Source: Saliphagus infecundisoli (lineage in GTDB: Archaea; Halobacteriota; Halobacteria; Halobacteriales; Natrialbaceae). Taken from it: 62,689 bases of DNA. The position numbers were made by a program, and so were the translations under genes. Location of the stretch: the NCBI RefSeq assembly GCF_020177375.1, contig NZ_JAIWHV010000022.1, positions 1-62,689 of the forward strand, given 5' to 3'. The notes beneath the pieces were generated by a model that had not been told where the DNA came from, searched no databases, and saw nothing but the letters and a program-made list of their open reading frames with translations. Shown here piece after piece: positions 1-7,986 of the stretch. Numbering within the stretch: the first letter of the stretch is position 1; each line of letters opens with the position of its first letter.

Positions 1-1
1 C

Positions 2-256
2 CATGCTCATCTCACCCAACAGCGGGCCGACGAACTCGGCATCGAGTTCGTCTTCATCCCGCCGTACTCGCCGACGCTGAACGCGATCGAACCGCTCTGG
101 AAAGATCTCAAACGCGAAATCTCACCAAAGATTTTCGCGGACAAAGAGCACTTCCGCGAATTCCTCACCGAGACGTTTCTCCGATTGAGCCACCGCCTAA
201 GCTTCGCTAGTGACTGGATTGAAACTTTCCTCCCGGATATTCAGGTGTTACAGTGA
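2..256 (+). pseudogene. IS630-family transposase, C-terminal fragment
   Basis: The frame is open from the window edge to a TGA at 254-256. The translation contains IPPYSPTLNAIEPLWKDLK, the hallmark of the IS630/Tc1-mariner DDE transposase C-terminus; the E of NAIEPLW would be the last catalytic acidic residue. The preceding catalytic domain lies outside the window, so it is not possible to say whether this is an intact element cut by the window edge or a fragment. An IS5-type transposase tail follows within 10 nt, so the region downstream of this gene is not a normal IS flank. A decayed copy of the same 3' end occurs near 1351-1455. Confidence 0.85.
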
Positions 257-264
257 TCACTCTC

Positions 265-386
265 GCCGTGCGAGCGCGTTCCTGGTTCCGTGAGTTCCGC
301 GAGATTGCGCTGATGTGTGTCGTCTATAACATCAAGCGAGCTGTGAAACAGTGAATTCCACCGCCCTATGGCGATTCAACAGAGCC
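265..386 (+). mobile_element. IS5-type element 3' remnant with terminal repeat
   Basis: The frame ending at TGA 352-354 encodes a 29-residue tail (RARSWFREFREIALMCVVYN then IKRAVKQ) typical of haloarchaeal IS5/IS4-superfamily transposase C-termini. It is followed by about 30 nt of non-coding sequence that reads, on the minus strand from 386 inward, ggctctgttgaatcgccata, which looks like the terminal inverted repeat of such an element. At 387 the multicopper oxidase reading frame begins abruptly, so 386/387 is the probable element boundary. The 5' part of the element is missing: the IS630-type gene ends just 9 nt before this fragment. Family assignment is from recalled motif, not a database search. 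Confidence 0.7.
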
Positions 387-1312
387 GGGCGAAGGGATCG
401 AGTTCCGTGCGCGACGGTGATATACTGACGGTATCCTTCGCCCATGCCGAGATTCTGGGAGTCGAGCGTCGCGCTCTCGCCGTTGAGGGGAATCTGGTCC
501 CATCGGTGCTCGTGGAGGTGATGGACGTGGTTCTCCTCGGGGTTCGCACCGACGACGGCGAACTTGAGCGGGTCGCCCTGGTAGGCCTCGAAGACGTTGT
601 CGCCGCCACCGGGATCGCCGTGGAGCCACGAGCTGTAGAACGTCCGGCCTTCCGCGCCGGTCTCGCCGATCCGCTCGCTCGTTCGATCGGCCCGATAGTT
701 GATCGCGTGAAGCATCTGCTCGATGTCCGTCCCGGGGACGGTCAGTCCCTCCGGCCTGGTTCGGCCGTGATCGTGGTAGATCGGAACGAACTCGCGGTGA
801 TCGGGGAACTCCGGATGGTGGATGTCGACACGAGTTCCGCTTCGCAGCGGAGCGCCCGTACAGGGGTCGGTCCAGGTCGATCCTGCGGGCTCGACCATGA
901 GCGCGCCGAACAGCCCTCGAGCCATCGAGTTGATCTCCTCGTTGTTGCCGTCCTCGGGGATACTATCCCACGCCTGGTAGGCACCGTCCTGGAAGAAATA
1001 GGCTCCCTGGCTGTCGGCATGCCACGTGTAGGTGGTCGACTCTCCCGGATCGACGGCCGTGTTCTCGTTGTAGCCGACGGCCATCCCGTCGCTCTCGTCG
1101 ACCTCGTAGGCGATCCCGGTCGGATGGATCGAAGCCGGTCGTTTCTCGAAGTCGTCTCGTTCGGGATGGCAACCGAGACTGTTGACGAACTCGATCTCGA
1201 CCGTGTCGCCCTCGTTGGCCCGCAAGACGAGCGGCTCGATCACCGACGTGTCGACCCCCGTCGTCCCCGGGTCGACGCCCTCGGCCTCGCGAACCGCCTC
1301 GAGGTTGAGTGA
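387..1312 (-). pseudogene. Multicopper oxidase fragment, truncated at both ends
   Basis: The minus-strand frame is open from 1312 (preceded by an in-frame TAA at 1313-1315) to 387, where the IS5-type terminal repeat begins. About 309 codons remain. Cupredoxin copper-site motifs are visible: WHADSQGAYFF, the YHDHG pair and HVHHLHEHRW near the C-terminus, resembling large MnxG/hephaestin-like multicopper oxidases rather than short laccases. No signal peptide is present and the predicted C-terminus past ITVAHG is IS sequence, so both ends are lost. Without its start the fragment is presumably not expressed as a working oxidase. Its position between two IS630-type 3' ends suggests it was carried in or cut off by IS activity. 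Confidence 0.75.
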
Positions 1313-1350
1313 TTAGCGCAATGGATGAATACGCATCACAGGCTCCGGCT

Positions 1351-1455
1351 CAAAGCGCTTCTCACCACGAGTGGATTTCCCGATTAAACAAGCGTCCGAG
1401 CGTCGCTGAGAACTAGATCGCCACGTTCCTTCTGGATATTCAGGTGTTGCAGTGA
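1351..1455 (+). pseudogene. Decayed IS630-type transposase 3' end
   Basis: From 1393 to 1455 this sequence aligns without gaps to 194-256 (the intact 3' end of the first fragment) at roughly three quarters identity, ending in the same gatattcaggtgttRcagtga block. The codon for the conserved Trp of the first copy is TAG here, and upstream of about 1366 the frame is lost, so it is a relic. Only the last 30 or so codons are recognisable. It lies in the same orientation as the copy at 2-256. Confidence 0.7.
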
Positions 1456-2244
1456 CCACTCGAGGGGTCGATCGGATTCGTTGTTTCCGTTAGTCATTGT
1501 GTGGATCGCTCCATGTGTAAGGCTCTCATAACACGTCCGTGGGCCGACGTGTTCTGAGATCTCTTCGACGGATCCTCCCCGACCGATGACACGGCTCGTC
1601 GCCGATGCCGGGCTTGACGCACACCCTCGGTGAGCCGCGTTCGCGAGCGTCGAAGCCGAACTGACGACACCTCTCACGATATCGACAGGAAGACATCGAC
1701 GCGTAGCTCGTGCTAACATGGTGGTAAGCCCCGTTCCGCTGGTGTCGGTTCAGATCGCAATCACCTCGTCCGGGGTTACGATATTAAATATCCGGTGACT
1801 GTCAGCAAGTAGCGGGTATCTAACAGACACGGAATACTGACTTTCGGATCGTAGAAGCTCCCTACCGTCCAGAAAGCGTGCCTTAGATCGGGGTATGGAG
1901 TGCCAAACGCATAGGAAGCGATGGATCGACGAATCCAATGGTAACGGTGGTAGAGCTTCCACCCATGGATACACCCGTTGGATTTCGGCGGGACTTGCAA
2001 TACGTGGTCGCTGGTGGCGATCAACCGTCTGGCCAATCGATCCGAATATCTATTTCAAGACAGAGATAACTCATGGAGGACTGTAGCCGGATCTCGATTC
2101 GCTTGTCGATACCGATCTCGTCGGGAAGGGGCCCCTCGATCGCCGCTCCACGCGTCACGACCACAGCGAGCGAGTCACGAGTGGGAAGGCAAATACACCC
2201 ATACATAAGTAATTTTGTACTATAATTTATATTGAAATCACTCT
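1456..2244. other. AT-richer non-coding stretch, no supported gene
   Basis: Several short overlapping frames run through this stretch (for example a 111-codon minus frame at 1384-1719 and 60-90 codon frames at 1750-2206), but none matches a family I recognise. They lack the acidic composition and GC-rich third positions of neighbouring genes. Given the IS remnants on the left, decayed mobile DNA is the most likely content. Confidence 0.5.
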
Positions 2245-2325
2245 ATGGCAGAAAGTAATCGAGTATTACTACTGAGCAGCCGATCCTCACCACCTGTTCG
2301 ACCACGGAGCGGTGGTGTCGAGTGA
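2218..2325 (+). promoter_or_regulatory. Promoter-like AT block and 26-codon ORF
   Basis: A strongly AT-rich block (tataatttatatt, 2221-2233) is followed by ATG at 2245 opening a 26-codon frame that ends at TGA 2323-2325. The arrangement looks like a real promoter followed by the first codons of a gene. The frame stops quickly and faces the 3' end of the CBS-domain gene. It may be the leftover 5' end of a gene destroyed in this rearranged region, or a short leader. No product is proposed. Confidence 0.3.
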
Positions 2326-2348
2326 GTATCCGGCGTCGAGGGCCGGAT

Positions 2349-2798
2349 TCAGTCGCTCGCTCGCATCGGTTGGTTCATGGCCGAGTTGACACGAAGTGGT
2401 TCGTTCCGGCGCTCGAGATTGAGGCGCCGACGGGAGAGATACGGCGCGAGCGACTCGGCTGACAACACCCCCGAATAGACGCCGTCGGTGATGACGGGGA
2501 GGTGCTCGACACCGGCCGACCGCATCGTGGCGGCGGCTTCGCCGAGCGTCGTGAACGGCGAGATCGTAGTCGCCGGTGCGGACATGATCGATCGTACCGT
2601 CGGCCGGTCGTCGGGTTCCGTGACGAGTGCGGCAAAGTCGGACTCCGTAACCATCCCGACTACGGTGTCGCCCTCGAGCACCGGAAGTGCAGGGACCCGG
2701 ATCCCGCGGAGGTACTCGGCCGCTTCGGAGACCGGCGTCTCGGGGGTGACCGTCGGCGGCAGACCGACGGTGACGTTCTCGACCGTCTGTTCGTACAT
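2349..2798 (-). CDS. CBS-domain pair protein
   Basis: 149 aa. Two tandem CBS motifs fill the protein: residues about 8-60 (contains PALPVLEGDTVVGMVTESDF) and about 70-125 (contains HLPVITDGVYSGVLSAESLA). Paired CBS modules bind adenine nucleotides such as AMP, ATP or SAM and act as energy or ligand sensors. No catalytic or DNA-binding domain is attached, so it probably acts by binding a partner protein. A TATA-like box at 2825-2832 lies about 30 nt upstream of the ATG, fitting a leaderless transcript. The gene is the first intact one after the IS-rich left end. The partner is unknown. Confidence 0.9.
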   Translation of the reverse strand: MYEQTVENVTVGLPPTVTPETPVSEAAEYLRGIRVPALPVLEGDTVVGMVTESDFAALVTEPDDRPTVRSIMSAPATTISPFTTLGEAAATMRSAGVEHLPVITDGVYSGVLSAESLAPYLSRRRLNLERRNEPLRVNSAMNQPMRASD

Positions 2799-2822
2799 GA
2801 GTGGCTCGTGATACCGGCAAAT

Positions 2823-2833
2823 CGTATATAAGG
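2823..2833 (-). promoter_or_regulatory. TATA box for CBS-domain gene
   Basis: The minus strand reads CCTTATATACG, centred about 30 nt before the ATG at 2798. This is the spacing expected of an archaeal TATA box driving a leaderless or nearly leaderless mRNA. Confidence 0.65.
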
Positions 2834-2951
2834 TTAGTGGGCATACACCACCGACGTGCTAGTATTCCTAGTAGGATAACAACCGGAGGGTGGGGAATAG
2901 ACACGGACGTTCGTGGGATTCCCGCCGCGACCGACGGATCGAGAGATCGCC

Positions 2952-4004
2952 TCACGCCGAGCGGAGCGTGACCGCGATGCCTTCGTAGTCCTCCAGAAAG
3001 GTGCCGCTGCCGCCGATGCTGACCTCTCCCTCTTCGGTTTCGAGAAAGAGGCTGTTCTCGAGGGCGAACTCGCTCGTGGCCGGTTCGACGAACGGCTGTC
3101 TGATCCGACTCACGCGTCCCGAAACGCGCTCCCCGTCGACGGTTTCGACGTCCGCCCACAGCTCTCGTCCGTTTCGATCGTGGAGGAACGCGTGTAAGAC
3201 GGCCGTCCGGAACCAGTCGTAGTGGTTCGGGAGCGGGTCGGGGTCGGTGACGTACCGCTCGGTCGACGCCGGCCAGTAGGTGCCCAGATACAGCCCGAAG
3301 ACCGCCCCCGCCAGGTTGCTCTCCGAGACGAACACCGCGTTCTCCCCGGCCTCGTGGGTTCCCCTGGGCAGTCCCGAGTCGCCGATCATCGAGACCTCGT
3401 CGTCGACCGCATAGAGGAAGGGGAGGTCCGCGCCCCACTGTCTGACCACGTCCGCCGCGTCCGCAAACGTCCGTTGGCTCGCTTCGGCGTCGTCGAGTTC
3501 CCCGACGAGCAAGAAGACGAGGGTCCCGTCCTCGTGGGCGGCCCGGAGTTCGGATTCGATCTCGGGATACACGTCGTGGGGGATCGCGACCACGATCTCG
3601 TGGTCGGCGTCGGCGATCGCGTTTCGAAACCGTTTGAGCACCGTCTCGCGGGATTTCACGATCTGGATCTCCGGTGCCTTGGGCGCGGTCTCGGTGTACC
3701 GGGCCTCGAGCACCGGCCGGATCGACTCGAGCCGCTTCGAGAGCGTGGCGATGGCTTCGTCCGGCGGGACCGCACGGATCGTCGTCGGCGATGCGTGATC
3801 GTTGACGCGCACGAGGCCCCGGTTCTCGAGGCGTTCGGCGATGCTGTAGACCGCACGCTGGGTGACGTCGGACTCCTCGGAAACCTCCCGCGTCGTCGTC
3901 TCGCCGGTCGAGAGAATGGTGAGGTAGGCGTCGATCTCCGTGTCCGAGAGGCCGAAGGCGCCCAGCTCCTCGCGCAGGTCGTCCGCTCGACTCGGTTCCG
4001 TCAT
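2952..4004 (-). CDS. TrmB-family transcriptional regulator
   Basis: 350 aa. The N-terminal winged helix-turn-helix (residues about 10-75, with LSDTEIDAYLTILSTGETT and RAVYSIAERLENRGLV) is followed by a helical linker and a C-terminal ligand domain of about 240 residues, the layout of archaeal TrmB sugar-responsive regulators. TrmB proteins bind sugars and control sugar transporters and central carbon genes. It is encoded on the same strand as and downstream of the oligopeptide-type ABC operon and near two alpha-glucosidases, so local control of that locus is a reasonable inference. The effector sugar cannot be read from sequence. Confidence 0.9.
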   Translation of the reverse strand: MTEPSRADDLREELGAFGLSDTEIDAYLTILSTGETTTREVSEESDVTQRAVYSIAERLENRGLVRVNDHASPTTIRAVPPDEAIATLSKRLESIRPVLEARYTETAPKAPEIQIVKSRETVLKRFRNAIADADHEIVVAIPHDVYPEIESELRAAHEDGTLVFLLVGELDDAEASQRTFADAADVVRQWGADLPFLYAVDDEVSMIGDSGLPRGTHEAGENAVFVSESNLAGAVFGLYLGTYWPASTERYVTDPDPLPNHYDWFRTAVLHAFLHDRNGRELWADVETVDGERVSGRVSRIRQPFVEPATSEFALENSLFLETEEGEVSIGGSGTFLEDYEGIAVTLRSA

Positions 4005-4169
4005 CTATCCCTCATAGGACCGGGTGCGTAGTTGTGTCATTCGGTTAGTGCGTATCGCCGGGCCGGCGAGACGTCGGGAGCCGACGTTCGGTCGATCGGT
4101 ATGACCGAGTACTGCGGTCGCGCGCACGCGTCGATTACCGTTCGTCGACCTTCTCCGTCCTGGGGTTCG

Positions 4170-4370
4170 TCATCGAAGGAGGTCCTCAAACGGGTCCCAG
4201 TCGAGGTAGATGAACGTCGCGGAACTGACCAGAATCACCAGGAGCATCGCAGTGCTCACGACCGCGATGACGTAGGACCCGGTGCCCCGTTCGACGAAGG
4301 GAACCGACAGCGCGAGGAAGGCGAGCAGGACGACGCTACACCCGAAGAAGACGCGCCACACGGCCGTCAC
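4170..4370 (-). CDS. Small two-helix membrane protein (66 aa)
   Basis: I place the start at GTG 4370 because a GGAGGA Shine-Dalgarno stretch lies about 8 nt upstream. A longer frame to 4646 would overlap the upstream ATPase gene with arginine-rich sequence unlike a haloarchaeal protein. The protein is almost entirely two hydrophobic segments (residues about 5-25 and 32-55) and ends in a short acidic tail, LDWDPFEDLLR. It sits on the same strand, 175 nt after the ABC ATPase stop, and before the TrmB gene. Function unknown; a small accessory membrane protein is all that can be said. Confidence 0.6.
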   Translation of the reverse strand: MTAVWRVFFGCSVVLLAFLALSVPFVERGTGSYVIAVVSTAMLLVILVSSATFIYLDWDPFEDLLR

Positions 4371-4545
4371 GGGACCGTCCTCCGGCCCGAAGCGGCCCCC
4401 ATCGCCGACGGAGAGCGGTCCCTCGGCGATTCCTTCGGTATCCGACCACGAGCCGGTGCGCGTGGAATCATGGCGAGCGTCGGTGGCCTTCCGCTCCGAA
4501 CGACCCCGATCGGCGGTTCGTATCGGAGGCGTACACCACCGTCGA

Positions 4546-6831
4546 TCACCCGTCGGTCGCCGGCGTCGAAGACTCTTCAACTCCCTCGAGGGGCTCGCTC
4601 TCCCAGTACTCGTGGTCCTCGTCGGACCGGTGACAGGCCACCGCACGGCCCGTCGACCCGTCGTCCCCGAGAGCGGGGGCGGTTCGGGTACAGGCCTCGC
4701 GGGCTTCGGGACAGCGCGTGTGGAATCGACAGCCCGAGGGCGGGTCCACCGGGTCAGGGATGTCGATCGACCGCACCGGCGGGTCGGCGATCTCCTGGGC
4801 GCTCGGATCGAGGTCGGCGGTCGCCCACCGCAGGACCTTCGTGTAGGGGTGCTGGGGGTTCCCGAGGACCTCCTCAGGCGGCCCGATCTCGACGATCTCG
4901 CCGAGGTACATGATGCCGATGCGCCCGCCGGATTTCTCGGCCAGGTACCGGGCGTTCGACAGCGTATGAGAGATAAACACGAACGACGTGTCGAACTGCT
5001 CCTGGAGCTCTAACAGGAGATCCATCGTCTCGACGCGAAGCGAGACGTCGAGCGCCGAAACCGCCTCGTCGGCGAGGATCACGTCCGGGTTCATCAGCAG
5101 TGCCCGCACGAGCGCGACCCGCTGTTGTTCGCCCCCGCTCAGTTGGTGTGGGAAGCGGTTAGCGTAGTCCTGGGGCGGGGTCATCCCGACGCGCCCGAGA
5201 AGCGCGTAGATGCGGGCCTGCCGGTCCTCCGTCGACATGTCGGGCTCCCAGCGCTTCAGGGGTGCCTCGAGCGACGTCAGGACCTTCTTGTTGGGGTTGA
5301 GCGACGCGCCGGGGTCCTGGTGGATGATCTGGAGCGCCCGGCGGATCTCCCCATACTCGATGTCGACGTCACCCGTGTCGTCCTTGGCGTCCCAGACGTC
5401 CTGGCCGTGGTACGTGACGGAGCCCTCGGTCGGCCGCTGGACGCCGATGACGGTCTTGCCGAGCGTCGTCTTGCCACAGCCGGACTCGCCGACCAGTGCG
5501 ACCACGTCGTTTTCCGTGATATCCAGCGAGACGTCGTCGACGGCCCGGACCGTTTCGGGCTCGTCGAACAGCGAGTCGAACAGGCCCTGTTCCGTCTCGA
5601 AGTGGACCGAGACGTCCTCGAGCGACATGACGACGTCGTCGTCACTCTCCACGGTCGCGCCGGCGGTCGCAGGCCCGGACGTCTCGCCGTTCCCGTCCCC
5701 GTTCTCGTCGAACCCGTGGTCGCCGACGTCGGCGGCGAACTCCTCGCCGGGATCGAACGGGACGGCGTCGGCGGCCTCCTCGTGATGGAAACACGCGGTC
5801 CGCTGGTCGGGACCGGCCTCGAACCACGGCGGGACCGTGTCGAAACACTCCTGGGTCGCGAGCGGACACCGCGGGGCGTAGTGACAGCCGTCGGGCGTAT
5901 GAGCCGGGTTCGGGGCCGTCCCCTCGATGGGCGTCATCGTCGACAGCGGCGCGTCGAGGTTCGGGACCGCCGTGAGCAGCGCCCGCGTGTAGGGATGTGC
6001 CGACTCCCGAACGATCCGCTCGCTGGGCCCGACCTCCGCGAGTTCGAACGCATACAGGATGGCCAGCCGATCGGCCAGTCCCGCGACCAGCGGCAGGTCG
6101 TGGGTGATAAACAGGATCGAGAGCTCGTACTTCTCCTTTAGGTCGTCCAGCAGGCTGAGGATCGAACGCTGCATCAGCAGGTCGAGCGCCCCCGTCGGCT
6201 CGTCCATCAGCAACACTTTCGGCTTCAGAACCAGCGAGAGGGCGATCAGCGCGCGCTGGCTCATCCCGCCCGACAGCTCGTGGGGGTAGGAGTCGAGCAC
6301 CCGGTCGGGATCGAGATAGAGATCCGAAAGCAGCTGGTGGGCCCGATCCATCCCCGCCTCGGCGTCGTACTCGTGGGCGTCGAGCGTCTCCTCGAAGTGG
6401 CCCCGGATCGTCATCGTCGGGTTGAACGACGACAGTGCGCCCTGGAACACCATCGCGATCTCCTCCCAGCGGAACTTCTCGAGGTCGTCGCCGTCGAGAT
6501 CGAGGACGTGAACCGGGTCGGCCCCCTGTTCGGGGTAGTAGCGCACGTCGCCGGTCGTGATCCCGGGTTCCTCGACGGCGTCCATCATCGAGTTCGCGAG
6601 CATGGACTTGCCCGAACCCGATTCCCCGACGACGCCGAGGATTTCCTCGCGCTTGAGGTCGACGCTCACGTCGTCGAGGACCATCGCGTCTCGCCTCTCC
6701 AAGTCGTAGGTGACGCTGACGTTCCGGGCCTCGATGATCGGATCCGCCGAATCGGCCATGGTTTCGTCGCCGGCGCCGGCGGTCGATTCCTCCTGGGTGA
6801 GTGAATCGGAATCGTTCCGTGTGTGTGCCAT
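4546..6831 (-). CDS. Fused Opp/Dpp-type ABC transporter ATPase (two NBDs)
   Basis: 761 aa joining what are usually two proteins (OppD and OppF). The first nucleotide-binding domain has Walker A GESGSGKS (residues 69-76), signature LSGGMSQ and Walker B VLLMDEPTG. The second has GESGCGKT, LSGGEQQRV and VILADEA. Each is followed by the cysteine-containing oligopeptide-transporter tail (CHYAPRCPLATQEC and CRFHTRCPEAREAC). The ATG directly abuts the permease stop codon at 6832, so the genes are co-transcribed and probably translationally coupled. It powers import of the ligand bound by the lipoprotein encoded at 9044-10990. In the family the ligand is often a peptide, but here gene context suggests an oligosaccharide. 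Confidence 0.93.
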   Translation of the reverse strand: MAHTRNDSDSLTQEESTAGAGDETMADSADPIIEARNVSVTYDLERRDAMVLDDVSVDLKREEILGVVGESGSGKSMLANSMMDAVEEPGITTGDVRYYPEQGADPVHVLDLDGDDLEKFRWEEIAMVFQGALSSFNPTMTIRGHFEETLDAHEYDAEAGMDRAHQLLSDLYLDPDRVLDSYPHELSGGMSQRALIALSLVLKPKVLLMDEPTGALDLLMQRSILSLLDDLKEKYELSILFITHDLPLVAGLADRLAILYAFELAEVGPSERIVRESAHPYTRALLTAVPNLDAPLSTMTPIEGTAPNPAHTPDGCHYAPRCPLATQECFDTVPPWFEAGPDQRTACFHHEEAADAVPFDPGEEFAADVGDHGFDENGDGNGETSGPATAGATVESDDDVVMSLEDVSVHFETEQGLFDSLFDEPETVRAVDDVSLDITENDVVALVGESGCGKTTLGKTVIGVQRPTEGSVTYHGQDVWDAKDDTGDVDIEYGEIRRALQIIHQDPGASLNPNKKVLTSLEAPLKRWEPDMSTEDRQARIYALLGRVGMTPPQDYANRFPHQLSGGEQQRVALVRALLMNPDVILADEAVSALDVSLRVETMDLLLELQEQFDTSFVFISHTLSNARYLAEKSGGRIGIMYLGEIVEIGPPEEVLGNPQHPYTKVLRWATADLDPSAQEIADPPVRSIDIPDPVDPPSGCRFHTRCPEAREACTRTAPALGDDGSTGRAVACHRSDEDHEYWESEPLEGVEESSTPATDG

Positions 6832-7986
6832 TCAAACCCCTCCTGTAGCCGTTGCAGTGGTCGTCGTCGATCCGCCCTTGCCGCCCTCGTCCTCGTCGTC
6901 CTCGATGGTCTCGGCGTGGCGTGCGCGCACCCGTGGGTTGAACACCCGGTCGGTACCCTGTGCGAACAGCGTCAGCCCGAGCGCGAGGACGATGACCGTC
7001 ACCATCGGCACCACGAGCCAGTGGAGGGCCGCGGCCGAGGAGGTGGCCCCGGCTCGGTTGACCGCGGCGTCCATCATGACGCCCCAGTTCGTACTCGTAT
7101 AGGGGAGGACGCCGAGGAAGTAGAGCCCGACGGAGCCGAAGATGACGGCACGGGCCTGTTGGACGAAGTTCATCGTGATGTACGGCATCAGGTTCGGAAC
7201 GATGTCGCCGAGGACGATCCTCGGCGTTCCGATCCCCATGATCCGGGAGGCCTCGATGTACTCCGCGTCCCGGAGCGTGAGGACCTGCGAGCGGATCGCC
7301 CGCCCCAGTCCCGCCCACGCGTTGATCGTGATGAGGATCCCGATGACCGCCGGATTCCCCTCTATCTGGAGGACGGCGGCGAGGACGATCGTCAGCGGCA
7401 GTCCCGGGACCGTCATCACCATGTCGTTTATCGTCATCGCGACGCTGTCGAACCGTCCGCCCTTGTACCCGCTTACGGTGCCGACGGCGGTTCCGAGGAC
7501 GACCGTGAACACGGCGCCGCTCGAGAGCATGATCAACATCGCCGGCGTCGCGTGGACCGTCTGCGAGAGGATGTCGACGCCCGACGCGGTCGTTCCGAGC
7601 GGGTGTTCGAGCGTTCGGAACGCCCCACGGAGCCGTGGCCCCTGGTTCGTGCTCGGAGCGTCGACGAGCCGTGGGCCGACGATGCCCATGAACAGGTAGA
7701 ACGCGACGATGAGCGCGCCCGTCCGGGCACGCCAGTCGTCCCAGATGATCCGGGCGGGCGCGAGGACGCGCTCCTCGAGCCACTGGCGGCGTCGCTCCGA
7801 CTCGGTCATCGTGATCTCCGCGGTCTGCTCGAACTCCGAGACCGTAGAGCCGCCGTCGGCCGCGACTCGGCCACGGCGCCCGTGGCCGGTGATCGCCGCC
7901 CGTTCCGGCGCGTCCTCGTGGTCCCCGTCGTCGCCGAGTGCGTCGACGAGAGGATCGTTCCCGTCGTCGCCCTCAGTAGGACTCAC
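6832..7986 (-). CDS. ABC transporter permease (DppC/OppC type)
   Basis: 384 aa from GTG 7986. The region before this codon reads AAAGGAGGTGAATCAC, a near-perfect Shine-Dalgarno about 5 nt upstream; the alternative GTG at 7995 lies inside that site and is unlikely. An acidic cytoplasmic N-terminus of about 85 residues precedes the membrane domain with the permease EAA loop (around GLGRAIRSQVLTLRDAEYIEASR). The start overlaps the end of the upstream permease gene by 14 nt. The C-terminus carries an acidic, threonine-rich tail. It forms the transmembrane channel with the DppB-type partner. Confidence 0.92.
   Translation of the reverse strand: MSPTEGDDGNDPLVDALGDDGDHEDAPERAAITGHGRRGRVAADGGSTVSEFEQTAEITMTESERRRQWLEERVLAPARIIWDDWRARTGALIVAFYLFMGIVGPRLVDAPSTNQGPRLRGAFRTLEHPLGTTASGVDILSQTVHATPAMLIMLSSGAVFTVVLGTAVGTVSGYKGGRFDSVAMTINDMVMTVPGLPLTIVLAAVLQIEGNPAVIGILITINAWAGLGRAIRSQVLTLRDAEYIEASRIMGIGTPRIVLGDIVPNLMPYITMNFVQQARAVIFGSVGLYFLGVLPYTSTNWGVMMDAAVNRAGATSSAAALHWLVVPMVTVIVLALGLTLFAQGTDRVFNPRVRARHAETIEDDEDEGGKGGSTTTTATATGGV

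Noticed and set aside
1384-1719. A 111-codon minus frame next to the decayed IS630 end
   Set aside because: It includes the antisense of the transposase relic and has no recognised motif or acidic bias; I could not support it as a gene.
1750-2206. Several 60-90 codon overlapping frames on both strands
   Set aside because: Mutually overlapping, AT-richer, without motif or plausible start signals.
4371-4646. N-terminal extension of the 66-aa membrane protein gene to ATG 4646
   Set aside because: It would overlap the ATPase gene in a different frame and encode Arg/Thr/Pro-rich sequence; a good SD supports GTG 4370 instead.
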